Position numbers and translations under genes: made by a program
Shown: positions 26,001-35,527 of the stretch, one piece after another
Layout of the letters: each line of letters starts with the position of its first letter
Numbering within the stretch: position 1 is the first letter of the stretch
Notes under the pieces: model-generated
The model's database searches: none
The model's input: only the letters and a program-made list of their open reading frames with translations
What the model was told of the DNA's origin: nothing
DNA from: Puccinellia tenuiflora
Lineage: Eukaryota; Streptophyta; Magnoliopsida; Poales; Poaceae
Direction of reading: 5' to 3'
Length of the DNA: 64,000 nt
Assembly: GCA_012064385.1 (NCBI GenBank)
Contig: QRDG01001831.1
Coordinates: 1,465,930 to 1,529,929 of the forward strand

Positions 26001-27989
26001 ACACCCCAGCCACCCCAGGGCTGGCGGGGTCGGTCACCCGCTCCAATATTACTCTAGGCCAAGCACGCTTAACCTCGAGGTTATATCGAGATAAGCTTCT
26101 GGGAAAGAAGATGTACCTTGCTGATATGAGTATTCTATCAATCCTATTAAGCCCTGGGACATGATGTCACATGTATAGATAGAAAAAGGTGTGTTCAAGC
26201 ACCACTAGAGGTCAAGTTTTCCATGTAACAAATAAACATCATGTTTCTTGTCATGTAATATTCCGTACATCTAAAATATAGTGCATTAAGACAAGAACCT
26301 GTGGAAGGAGCTTCTGCACTTTGTAACTTGCAATATTTATCTTATGTGGCTAATTTTGACGAATAAATATGTGTTATGCAGTGTATAAAAATGCCGCAGT
26401 GGTGCTGATTAATCACATTGCATGGATGAACCAATAAAATTATTGTAGATTTTGTAATACCTCCCAGAAGTATTACGCAGACAAGCACGCCGAAACCCCT
26501 CTCGGCTTAAAAATAAGACGCAGTTGATGAAAAGAGGAAGCTGTAATGCATATGCCTGCCAAATAAATGACAAATATATTAGGCAACTTTAAAAATGAGA
26601 AACATTTGTAAGTGTAGATGCAGTGAAACCTTTTCTTTAGCGAATAAATAGAGGGTTCTCGGTTCCACTTTTTCGTAGAAAACCAGTTAAGACCAGTCAG
26701 TTTTCCTTCTTCTGTTTTCATATTTGAACTTTGCATATTTCGTATTCGACGGATGGTCCATAAACCACATGCAAGTATATCCCTGTTGGTATAAGAAACA
26801 AACTTAAAAAAGGGTTTCGGTGGGTGGGTTGAGGGGACTGAATGAACCAATAATGTGTATCAACAAGCGGTACCCAGTCTGGTTGCAGTTTACCGACTAC
26901 CCATAACCGCGGTATTCTATGTGATCATGTTTACTGAATCATTCCTACCGAATTGCTAATGGAGAAGATAAGGAAATACCCATAGCATTTTTGCAGTAAA
27001 ACCTTAATCACCAAGTAAGACTTAACATTCAAATCCCCACCACCGTACGAAAGCTAAATCTAATTAAGAAAAATCACCATTTGATAACTATACTGAGCTT
27101 GTTACACAAACAATGAAGAATCAAACTTCAAAAATAGCATGGTTCAACGTTCACCAAAATGAAAAGATCCCGCAACTCCTAGCACATAAGAGAATACGAG
27201 GAACAAATAACAGCAGAGAGCCATCAAATGTAAACATATGAACAGCTCAAATCGTTGAAAGCAACCACTGCAATTATTAGAGTATGTGATCAACCAGAAG
27301 ACATTATTTACTGCAGCTCAAATGACAATGTTGAAGTGCGGTTAAATATCACAAATTCACCAGAAACCAAACAACCCTGCAATTAAAATTAGAACTTCAA
27401 TCCACACAGATCCCACGCCTCTACGTTAGGACAGACCACCAACTTTTCCACTTCCAGGATTCCAGTTCCAAGCATATTATTGTCAAAACTCAAAACTACA
27501 CCATGAAGGGAGGACACGACTACTTAACCATACTAACAAGGATTAAAAGAACACATTAAATGAACACTAATGCTAAGTTCCACGCAAAAAATAACTACCC
27601 CAAATTCAACCAACTCCAAATCATCAAGCAATAAAATCACCAAATCGAGTGCTAACTGCACTGCACTGAACTGAGAAGGAAGAGAGGAACAGGGGAGATC
27701 CGCACCGCGCAGTCATCGGCGCTGAGCTGGCGCACGAACCAGCCGTTATACAAGAAGGGGATGACCCTCGAAAGGAATTGCGCCGCTACAAGGCACATAC
27801 ACACGAACACTGAGCTTTAGATCCTCAAAATCAAGCACCCAGAAGTAGGGGATTCTGGGGTGGGGGTGGAGGCGAGAGAGGCGCACCGAAGTTGTACTTG
27901 AAGACGCCCATCACAGCGGCTCCTGCGGCAAAGTCCGGAGAAGGGGTCACAGCGGCGGCGGTCTCCACGGCGCCGGTGAGTAGCGCCAT
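20021..27989 (-). CDS. RFT1: RFT1 homologue, ER lipid-linked oligosaccharide protein (14 exons)
   Basis: Multi-spanning ER membrane protein of the Rft1 family (MOP/MATE-like fold). It is required for handling Man5GlcNAc2-PP-dolichol during N-glycosylation; whether it is the flippase itself is disputed. Exons in coding order (high to low): 27989-27887, 27785-27706, 26555-26461, 25034-24883, 23868-23717, 23184-23066, 22967-22804, 22590-22516, 21770-21699, 21508-21371, 20767-20612, 20519-20467, 20345-20173, 20090-20021. They total 1602 nt, giving 533 residues plus TGA, close to the family's usual length. Phases agree at all 13 junctions. Family motifs: LSREGFRRAC (77-86), ELLAEPLYILSQ (150-161), LILQEGEK (260-267), LPFEESSY (298-305), AMNGTSEAFLH (381-391). 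Introns end in AG; all donors are GT except intron 7 (GC). No in-frame upstream ATG was seen in the 30 bases before the start. No break is visible, so the gene looks functional. Confidence 0.93.
22798..22804 (-). other. GC donor splice site of RFT1 intron 7
   Basis: On the minus strand the exon ends ...AAATTAG and the intron begins GCAAGT. Joining 22804 to 22590 preserves the reading frame and gives DKLGSLVVR, which fits the RFT1 family. AG/GCAAGT is the known consensus of the minor GC-AG intron class. No GT nearby keeps the frame. Confidence 0.85.
24373..24466. mobile_element. Stowaway-type MITE (Tc1/Mariner) in RFT1 intron 4
   Basis: 94 bp beginning CTCCCTCCGATCCATAAAAA and ending with its exact inverted complement ...TTATGGATCGGAGGGAG. 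The CTCCCTCCG terminus is diagnostic of grass Stowaway MITEs. The right flank is TA (24467-24468); the left flank is AA, so one copy of the TA duplication has mutated. Almost the whole element is an inverted repeat, so its RNA would fold into a hairpin within the RFT1 pre-mRNA. Confidence 0.92.
25206..25331. repeat. 26-bp direct repeat 100 bp apart in RFT1 intron 3
   Basis: TTATTG(T/C)TTCAGACAATTAAGG... occurs at 25206-25231 and at 25306-25331 with a single difference. The sequence between is not itself repeated. Intron 3 (25035-26460) also holds an unassigned stretch at about 25990-26130 that resembles fragments seen in other grass repeats. Nothing else was recognised in it. Confidence 0.7.
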
Positions 27990-28387
27990 GGCCAGTGCAG
28001 GACCGGCCCTGACGGCCCGCCCCGGGTTCCCGAAACCAAGGGGGGCCTTGTCCCGGCTAGCTAAGGTATACAGCAGCGGCGGAGGTCTTTTTTTTGTTTG
28101 AACCGGCGGCCATTAGAGCATGTCGAAGTTTTCTCGATCTCGTGCGGTTCAGGAGAGGAAGACGAGGAATTATGTTGGAGAGTGGGCTCGAAGAAGGGGA
28201 GAATGGACCTGACAAGGCCTAATTTGTGCTGACTTGCCTATTGATTTAGCCTTCTCAAAACAAAAAAAAAGGACGTGTCTAGCGGGCGCGTGGGCGCTCA
28301 AACGTCGATCTGGACGCTCAGCCCGAACCTCCGATTCTTCACCTGGTCCGAACTCCGAAGGCCCGTTGACCGTCTCACACGCTGTCT
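27990..28387 (-). promoter_or_regulatory. Likely 5' untranslated region and promoter of RFT1
   Basis: GC-rich sequence directly upstream of the RFT1 start, with a run of T at 28088-28095 and of A at 28262-28270 (plus strand). No convincing TATA box was found on the minus strand, as is common for housekeeping plant genes. The role is inferred from position only. Confidence 0.45.
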
Positions 28388-28435
28388 AGCTGCTTGTGGA
28401 GACCCCTCAAAAAAAAAAAAAAGCTGCTTGTGGAG
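28388..28435 (+). mobile_element. 20-bp poly(A) insertion with perfect 14-bp target-site duplication
   Basis: AGCTGCTTGTGGAG occurs at 28388-28401 and again at 28422-28435. Between them lie only ACCCCTC and thirteen A. This is the pattern of target-primed reverse transcription by LINE machinery in which only the extreme 3' end of an RNA was copied. It lies about 400 bp upstream of the RFT1 start codon. Confidence 0.85.
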
Positions 28436-28760
28436 TTGTGGTGCACACCCAAACGCTGCTGTCATGTCCCGCTAGACCCAACACCGCAACACAGGCTTAA
28501 CCATGAGTAGGATGCAAATTTTCTGACGCCCCATGCAGGTAGCTTTGGTTCCCGGTTTGAATGATCTGCTTGGTGCGATGAACAGCCAAAAAAAATCTCA
28601 CGTGAGCTCCACCAGCCATATGGCGTTTGATTTTTTTTCAAATTTCTTTAAATATTCGTAACTGTTTAACCGATGGTCGAAACTAATATCCGTTTTCACT
28701 ATTAAATTTCTCACGACGAGCTTTTCAAAACAAGACCATTATTTGTACATTTTAAAAAAG
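28436..28760. other. Intergenic, AT-rich, nothing recognised
   Basis: Carries AT-rich blocks such as TTTCTTTAAATATTCGTAAC and CTCACGACGAGC. These resemble subterminal sequence of unclassified grass transposons, but no terminal repeats were found. It leads into the GCAACTT array that starts near 28780. Confidence 0.4.
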
Positions 28761-28779
28761 AAATCAGGAGTTGAGCAAT

Positions 28780-28858
28780 TGCACACAAATTATCGTCAAT
28801 GATAGGCAAATTCATAGTATTGTAGGCAACTTAGACAAAATAGAAGGCAACTGGACAT
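28780..28858. repeat. Left fragment of the GCAACTT repeat array
   Basis: Short run with AGGCAAA, TAGGCAACTTAG and AAGGCAACTGG, the same words as the larger array at 30977-32110. The LINE at 28859-30976 separates the two, so the LINE inserted into the array. Confidence 0.75.
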
Positions 28859-30976
28859 TTTTTTTTTTTGAGAGTGCGCAAAATACGCACCGTAATTTTA
28901 TAGAAGAGTGAATAAAAATGTTACAAGATACTTAACACCTGTCAGAACAGGGCTCAACACACCACAACTCCGATCCTAAGCCTACTCTCGCGCTACCTGA
29001 GTACTCCCATCCACTCTCCGGATACTGAACCAGAGCCGAAGCTCGTCAGTAATCCGTCCCGCCAACACCTGCGCCGAGCACTGCTGGCTGATGTTATGAA
29101 ACACCCTCGCGTTCCTTTGCTTCCAGATCGACCAGCAAACAAGAGTCACTGCCGTATCAAATTTCTTCCTGTCCTTGCCTTTGAATCTCTTGCGCTCTCG
29201 AAGCCACCAAGGCTCGAGCGTGTCAGTCACCACCGGAGCTCTGCCGTTAACCTGCATCCTTTGAAAGCATCGGAACCAGGTTTCCCGGGCATACACGCAT
29301 TGGACTAACACGTGCTCGATCGTGTCCTCCTCTTGAAGACAGCTGAAGCAGCTTGCCGTAGCATCCTGCAAGCCATGCCTGAACCTCCTGTCTGAAGTCC
29401 AAACTCTGTGTTTTAGGGCGAGCCAAACAAAGATTTTGCATTTTAGTGGTGCGTAGGTCTCCCAGGTGTAGCTCGCCGTAGCCACACACGTTCTTCCCTG
29501 ACACAGCATGTCGTAGGTTGACTTGGCTGTGTAACCGCCCGACAGTGACCACGGCCATTCGAACACATCGGCCTCCCCTGGTCTGCACTGAACTTCCGAG
29601 ACACAGAGCCACAGCAGAACCAACTGATGCGCAGCTTCGGCTGGCAGCGCAACGCCCAAGTCCTCCAGCCAACTGTTATTCCGCAGCCCGTCCGCAACGG
29701 ACTGTCCGTTCTTCGCCTTATCACCTACCAAGGCCAGCACAGCCGGTGCGATCTCCTTCACGGTGCAACCCTTCACCCAGCTGTCCTTCCAGAACAAACA
29801 GTTCCTGCCGTCTCCTACCTTGATACGTACCAGGCTCTGGAACGCTGCTTCAGCCTTTCTGTCGTTGATGATCGGCAGTCCTTGCCACGGCCGCGTCGGG
29901 TCTGTCCTTCGCAGCCACTCCCATCGAACCCGCAGCGCAATCCCCTGCAGTCGAAGATCCGTGATTCCCAGGCCCCCATAGATCTTGGGTTTACAGATGT
30001 TGTCCCAAGCCACCAGGCATTGACCACCGTTGGCCTCCTCCTTCCCAGCCCAAAAGAACGATTTCATCCACTTCTCAACCTCCTCCAACATCCAGATCGG
30101 GGCATCAGACACCAAGAGGTGATGAATGGGCTTTGCTGCAATCACTGTTTTAACAATGGTCAGTCTTCCCGATCTCGCCATTAACCCTCGCAGCCAAGCC
30201 GGCACCGCACTAATCAGTTTGTCCAACACCGGCTGCCATTCGTCCTTGGTTAGCGGCCGGGTTGCAAGCGGCAATCCAAGATACTGTATTGGAAAATTCA
30301 CAATGCTGCAGCCGAGGATGTTCTGAACCCGAGCTCTGTCCTCGTCCCCTCCTTTGATCACCGTTGCAGTCGATTTGTTGTAATTGATGCCAAGACCCGA
30401 TGCTCCTCCGAAAAGTCTCAGAATTTCCTTTATTGCTAGCAGATCAGACTGCACCGGCCGCACAAACATGACCACATCATCAGCGTAAATCGAAATCCGC
30501 TGCATCGGGCTAACACCGCGGATCGGTTGGAACAGTTGATCATCGACCGCTCTTTTCACCATTGCTGTTAGCACCTCCATGCCAAGGACAAAGAGAGTAG
30601 GGGAAACAGGGTCTCCCTGTCTCAGCCCACGCGCGTGACAGATCTTCTCCCCTGGTACACCATTGACTGAGATCTTCGTGCTCGCCGTCCTCAGCATGAT
30701 CGCCACCCAACGCAAGAACATGGCGCCGAAGCCCATCTTTTCGAGAACTTCGAATAAGAAGGACCAAGACACTGAATCAAATGCCTTCGAGACGTCTAAC
30801 TTGAGCAACACTCCTGGGGTTCTTCTACCATTCAATCTTCTCGCCACTTGTCTAACTAACATGAAGTTGTCATGCAAGTTCCTCCCTTTAACGAAGGCAG
30901 ATTGATTAGCACTCACTAGTTCACTAAGCCGTGGTTTGATCCGGTTCGCCAGCAGTTTAGTAAACAACTTTCGTGG
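28859..30976 (-). mobile_element. 5'-truncated LINE (non-LTR retrotransposon)
   Basis: On the minus strand the element enters at about 30976 in the middle of the reverse transcriptase, continues through the end of ORF2, a roughly 110-bp 3' untranslated region and a poly(A) tail (T-run at 28859-28871). The endonuclease and the N-terminal part of RT are absent, the usual result of incomplete target-primed reverse transcription. A clean long target duplication is not evident. AGGCAAC lies close to both ends, but that word is also the repeat unit of the host array. Confidence 0.9.
28982..30967 (-). pseudogene. LINE ORF2 C-terminal two-thirds: reverse transcriptase and zf-RVT
   Basis: About 660 codons open to the TAG at 28982-28984, with no ATG at the upstream end (the frame opens at a TTG), so it is a truncated piece and not a gene. 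In order: FVKGR, LDVSKAFDSV (RT motif A), GLRQGDPVSPTLF (motif B), YADDV (the catalytic motif, intact), LGLPLA, GGLGITDLR, then a C-terminal zf-RVT segment with FVWLALKHRVWTSDRRFRHG and paired cysteines CFSCL / HVLVQC. The long open frame suggests a fairly recent insertion. It has no endonuclease and cannot move by itself. Confidence 0.93.
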
Positions 30977-32110
30977 TGATAGGCAACCTCAGAAAAATGG
31001 TAGGCAACTTCTCAAAATCGGTAGGAAACTTTCAAAACGACACTATATACAACTTCTTAACAGTGGGAGGAAACTCAAATGCACAACAATGCAACTTTGG
31101 TGAGCGACAAAAAGATAGATTCATAATGATAGTAGGAAACTTCAAAACATCAGTAGGCAACTCAGATGCACAACGAAGCAACTCATATACACAATGAAGC
31201 AGCTTTGACGAGCCGCGAAGAAGCAAGATTCAGAATAGCAATAGGCAACTTCACAACACCGGTAGGCTGCACAACAAAGCAACTCAGATGCGCAATTAAG
31301 CAAATTTGGTGAGGGGCAAAAGAAGGTAGATTCATAATAGCAATAGGCAACTTCACAACACCGGTAGGCAACTCAGATACGCAACTAAGCAATTCAGATG
31401 CGTAATGAATCAAGTTTGGTGAGTAACGAAGAACCTAGATTCATAATAGCTAACGAAGCAACCCAGTTTCGCAATAAAGCAACTTTAGTGGGGGACGAAG
31501 AAGATAGATTTATAATAGCATTAGGCAACTTCATAACACCGGTATGCAACTCAGATGCGCAACGAAGCAACAGCGGTAAGCAATTGCGTTACAACTAAAA
31601 GCAACTTTGGACTGCGCTGAGACAACTTCACAACAATGGTAAGCAACTTTTATGTGCGATGAGGCAACTTCACGACAATGGTAAAGCAACTCCACAAGAA
31701 CTAAAAGCAACTTTGTTGTGCGTTCGACCCACTTGATAACAACGGTACGCAACTTTGGTGTGCGATGAGGCAACTTCACAACAATGATAAGCAACTGAAC
31801 AACAAGTAGAAATAGTACTAGTGTGTGTTGAGGCAACTTGATAACAACAGTTAGCAACTTTGGTGTGCTATGAGGCAACTTCACAGCAGGGCTGAGCAAC
31901 TCCACAACAAATAAAACCAACTTCGTTGTGGTTGAGGCAACTTCACAACAATGATAAGCAACTTTAGTGTGCGATGAGGCAACTTCACAAGAACAATAAG
32001 CATGTCCAAAACAGGTAAAAACAAATTTGACGTTTGTGAGGTAATTTCAGAATTTTAGTGTGCGTTAAGACAATTTCACAACAACAATAAGCAATTTTGA
32101 TGTGCGATGA
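30977..32110. repeat. Degenerate tandem array built on GCAACTT
   Basis: Dozens of copies of (G/A)GCAACTT. In the right half the best unit is about 42 bp, two 21-bp halves of the form ATAAGCAACTTTGGTGTGCG and ATGAGGCAACTTCACAACAA. In the left half the unit is longer and includes CAGATGCGCAACGAAGCAAC. Reverse-strand frames such as 31531-31920 show a 14-residue periodicity (VVIKLPHRTPKLLT-like) only because 42 is divisible by three. I do not know which element it belongs to. Confidence 0.75.
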
Positions 32111-32148
32111 GACAAATTCATCTGTTAAAAAACCACATGCTAAGTGCT

Positions 32149-33329
32149 TGATGACCCACAAGTATAGGGGATCTATCATAGTCATTTCGATAAGTAAGAG
32201 TGTCGAACCCAACGAGGAGCAGAATGTGTTGACAAGTGGATTTCCGCAAGGTTTCACTGCAAACACTAAGAGGAAAATATTTATGGGTTTTTGTTATAAC
32301 GAGCAAATAAAGAAAAAGTAAGTAAAAGATCGCAACTATTGTTGCAGCGAGTGGCCCACTCCTTTTTACCACAAAGGACAAGCCGACGGTGTTACTTATG
32401 ATGATTAAAACGTTCCTGAGGACACATGGGAATTTCTGTCTAGCCATTTTCATTGCACGTCGTTGATTAATCTTCAACGTTTTGATAAGTGTTGTGTGGG
32501 TGAAACTATGCTAATGCACCACCCTTAATTACTTGGACAAATGCATACTTGTGATTAAACCTCTTGCAAGCATCCACAACTACAAGAAAGTAATTAAGAT
32601 AACAACCTAACCACAGCTTTAAACTCCAGGATCCTACACTCCCTAGTGCACTAGCTTGCGAACTGGGGTCAGGTTTCTGTCACTCCGGCAACCCTACCGT
32701 AGGCAAACTAAATACACCGTGCATTTCCCTAGGCCCTTAAAAGGTGAAGTATCATGTAGTCGATGTTCACACGATACCACTAGAGGAATAACAACACAAC
32801 ATAGATCATCAAACAATTAAATATTACTCAACATTATGCAATTATTAGCAGCTAGGCTTTCCCCATGTCCTCAATGACCAAATGAACAACTCACAAGACA
32901 TCATATAGATCATGATCAGTGATGGTATGAATATGGATAACAATCTGATCATAACGATAATTCACCGATAAAACTCATAAGCATCAACTACAAAGGGTAA
33001 TCAACACTCGGGAAGTGATCCCAATGAACTAACAAGTCACAACTTCAAAAGCTACAGCGATATGAGATGGGGTGATGATGGTGATGAAGGTGCTGATGGT
33101 GGAGATCATGTTGATGATGATCCCGATGATGTCCGGCGTGATAGCGATGACGATGGTGACGATTTCCCCTCCCGGGAGGGAATTTCCCCGGCAAATTTCT
33201 CCCTGTTGGAGCTCTTCTTCTTTGTGTCTGGTTTCCGCCTCGCAGAGGCGGCGGAATATTTCTTCCAGGTCTGCCCCCGACATTTTTAGGTCAAAGGCTA
33301 GAAATACGTCGAAGGGGAGCCAGAGGTGG
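32149..33329 (-). repeat. LTR of an unnamed element, left (3') part, split by a nested insertion
   Basis: On the minus strand this part ends ...TGTGGGTCATCA at 32149. It continues at 43978-44214, where the minus strand begins TGATACATTACTTATG. Removing the nested element leaves about 1.42 kb with TG/CA termini. Words such as TAAGAGTGTCGAACCCAACG and CCCGAGTGTTGATTACCC (minus) are typical of a common Triticeae LTR family I cannot name. No matching target duplication was found (gtgct at left, caata at right), so it may be a truncated element and not a clean solo LTR. Confidence 0.65.
33325..33329. repeat. Target-site duplication GGTGG, left copy
   Basis: Matches 43978-43982 exactly and brackets the element 33330-43977. 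Confidence 0.85.
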
Positions 33330-34310
33330 TGAAAGAACAAACTATGCCTAGATGTCGCCTAAAGGGCGGGGGGGGTGAATAGGCGATTAACACTTTTTCT
33401 ATTTAAGTGCTTGATAATTGCGGAATAAAACTGTGTTTAAATTAACAAGCCAACAACCTAAATTACTAGGTTTACCTATGTGCACCAACAACTTATGCTA
33501 AGCAAGGCAAGCAACAAGGTGATAGCAAGATATAAACTTCAAGCACGAAGGCTATCACAATGTATAGAAATAACCGAGGCACGCGGAGACGAGGATGTAT
33601 TCCCGAGTTCCTCCTTGTTAAGGGAGTACGTCTCGTTGGAGGGGTGTGAGCTCGCCACAACAGGCCTACTCAAGATGCCACAAAGGCCTCACCCTATTCT
33701 TCGATGAACCGCACCCAAGGGTTTGGTTCACCTTCCACTATCGGAATCCTTCGAGGCGGATTTCGGAGCCCTTTTACAACTTCCTTGGGGCACATACCCA
33801 CAACTCAATTGGGGGCTCCCAAAACGTGTCGAAGCTTCACAACTCGAAGTCTTCGCGGCACCTCCAACCGTCTAGGGTACACAATGCACCCAAGAGGCAC
33901 AAGCTCTTGGGAACACAATGCACCCAAGAGTAACAAGCTTCTCAACCTTCAACTTCACGTATCATCATGGAGAGAGCAACCCGATGCAACAAATACAAGA
34001 GGCAAGAACACACAAAGTGGTCAAGTCCTTCACTTTCAAATTCCAACCAAGCAACAAATGCTTTGGGGGAATAAGAGAGGAAGAACAAAGGGGATGAACA
34101 CAAAGCAACCCCAAAATCTAGATCCACTAGTTCCCCTTACTTAGAGGAGATTTTGATTGCTGGAATGGTAGATCTAGATCTCCTCTCTCTTTTCCCTCTA
34201 ATTTGAGGCAAGAATCATGGAGGAATAGAGAGAAAACCAAGCTTCAAGAGGTCAACAATGGGGGGCAAAGACGTGCTAGGAAGCTCTGGTCACTTTGGGG
34301 AAGAAGGGGG

Positions 34311-34320
34311 CCTTTTATAG
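34311..34320 (-). promoter_or_regulatory. TATA-like box in the 3' LTR
   Basis: CTATAAAAGG on the minus strand, at the same LTR position as 42752-42761 in the 5' LTR. Confidence 0.65.
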
Positions 34321-34356
34321 GTCCCCACGAAAAAGAGCCGTTGCAGGAAACTTACC

Positions 34357-34516
34357 CCGGAGACTACGGTCTGCCCAGGCTGGAGACTCCGGCCCAAACC
34401 GGAGACTCCGGGGTCATTCCGGGGTGTCTCCGGCAGGGCAACAGAGCCGCGCCACCCGTTCGACGAAAAAACAAAGTTTCAGACCGGAGACTCCGGCCTA
34501 GGGCCGGAGACTCCGG
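34357..34516. repeat. Five near-copies of the palindrome CCGGAG-A-CTCCGG (3' LTR)
   Basis: Copies start at 34357, 34380, 34399, 34484 and 34504. Two are degraded by one base (ACTACGG in the first, CTGGAG in the second). Spacing is 19-23 bp within each group. A related CCGGGGTGTCTCCGG sits at about 34419. On the minus strand they lie 40-200 bp upstream of the TATA-like box, in promoter position. Confidence 0.8.
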
Positions 34517-35527
34517 CCTACAGAAAAACTGCAAAAACAGCAAAACGAAAACTGCAATAACTTTTTCACCCGGACATCTTGGGCTCGTTGGAACCGCAAC
34601 GAAGAGCTCTACAAGATCATGCAGAGAAACATCATAGTCCTGCAGTGGAGAATAAAACCAAATGTAGAAAGGTAAACCTTCTCTATAAAGGAACAACTGG
34701 TAAATTCTCCAACATCAAAAACCAACAAGTTTTTCATCAAGACTCCGTTTTCTATGATATTGGGCTTGTTTCAAAGATAATCACAAGTCCTACAAGATCA
34801 TGCATATACACATCATAGTCCATCATGTGAGGAGGAAATCATAAGGAGAGAGTTTGACCTCTCTTAGAAGAGACAAGCCGGTAAAACCTCCAATATAAAA
34901 AACGTAAGAAGATATTCATGAAATCCGTTTTTGATGAACTAGAGCTTGGTATGGAGATGAACACAAGCTCTAAATTCTCACATGGATAAAAGCCAAATAA
35001 CAACCAAGAAAGATGATTGCAAAGATGCAAAGGTTTGTGCTCTCTACTACGATACGATCAAGATATTCGGTCGAGAGCCCCTCTTGATAGTACGGTTAAC
35101 AATCCTATAATCCAGTCTCTCACTAACATCATGAGACCAGTAAAATAGAAACCCTATCAAGATCATACCTTTGCCTTGCGCATAAATCCACTTGAGGTCG
35201 AAGAAGACGATCTTCATCTCCTCAAGACGCACCACCTTTCTTGATTGCGCTTTGCTTGGTGAAGATTCACATGTTGCTCCCCCATACACCAACATGGGAG
35301 AAGCACTCTTCGGCATATCTTCACTTGGACATGAGTGTTGATCAACCCGCGCTTAGCCTTGATCAACACAAACTCTTCTTCTTTTTCTTCCCTTAGCCTT
35401 GATTCCAACATATGGAGATCAAGCAACGCAAATGGACACACCTACAAATATAGCTCAATGCAAACATTAGTCCATAGAGATTGTCATTAATTACCAAAAC
35501 CACACATGGGGGCAACCATGCACTTTA

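Larger units (their letters stand above)
33330..35527 (-). repeat. 3' LTR of the gag-only element, ~2.2 kb
   Basis: Matches 41750-43977 over its whole length with scattered substitutions and small indels. On the minus strand it follows a polypurine tract (AAAATGGGGGAGATTT, 35528-35545 region). It holds a TATA-like CTATAAAAGG (minus) at 34311-34320 and a cluster of CCGGAGACTCCGG repeats at 34357-34516. Confidence 0.9.

Noticed and set aside
28982..30967. Intact LINE gene
   Set aside because: The frame starts at a TTG in the middle of RT, with no endonuclease; it is a 5'-truncated copy.
31531..31920. 129-codon minus-strand frame with a leucine/valine-rich 14-residue repeat
   Set aside because: It is the translation of a 42-bp tandem DNA repeat. 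The periodicity follows from 42 being divisible by three, and the flanking units are broken.
33029..33340. 103-codon minus frame with isoleucine/threonine repeats
   Set aside because: It comes from a GATGATG-type simple repeat inside an LTR.
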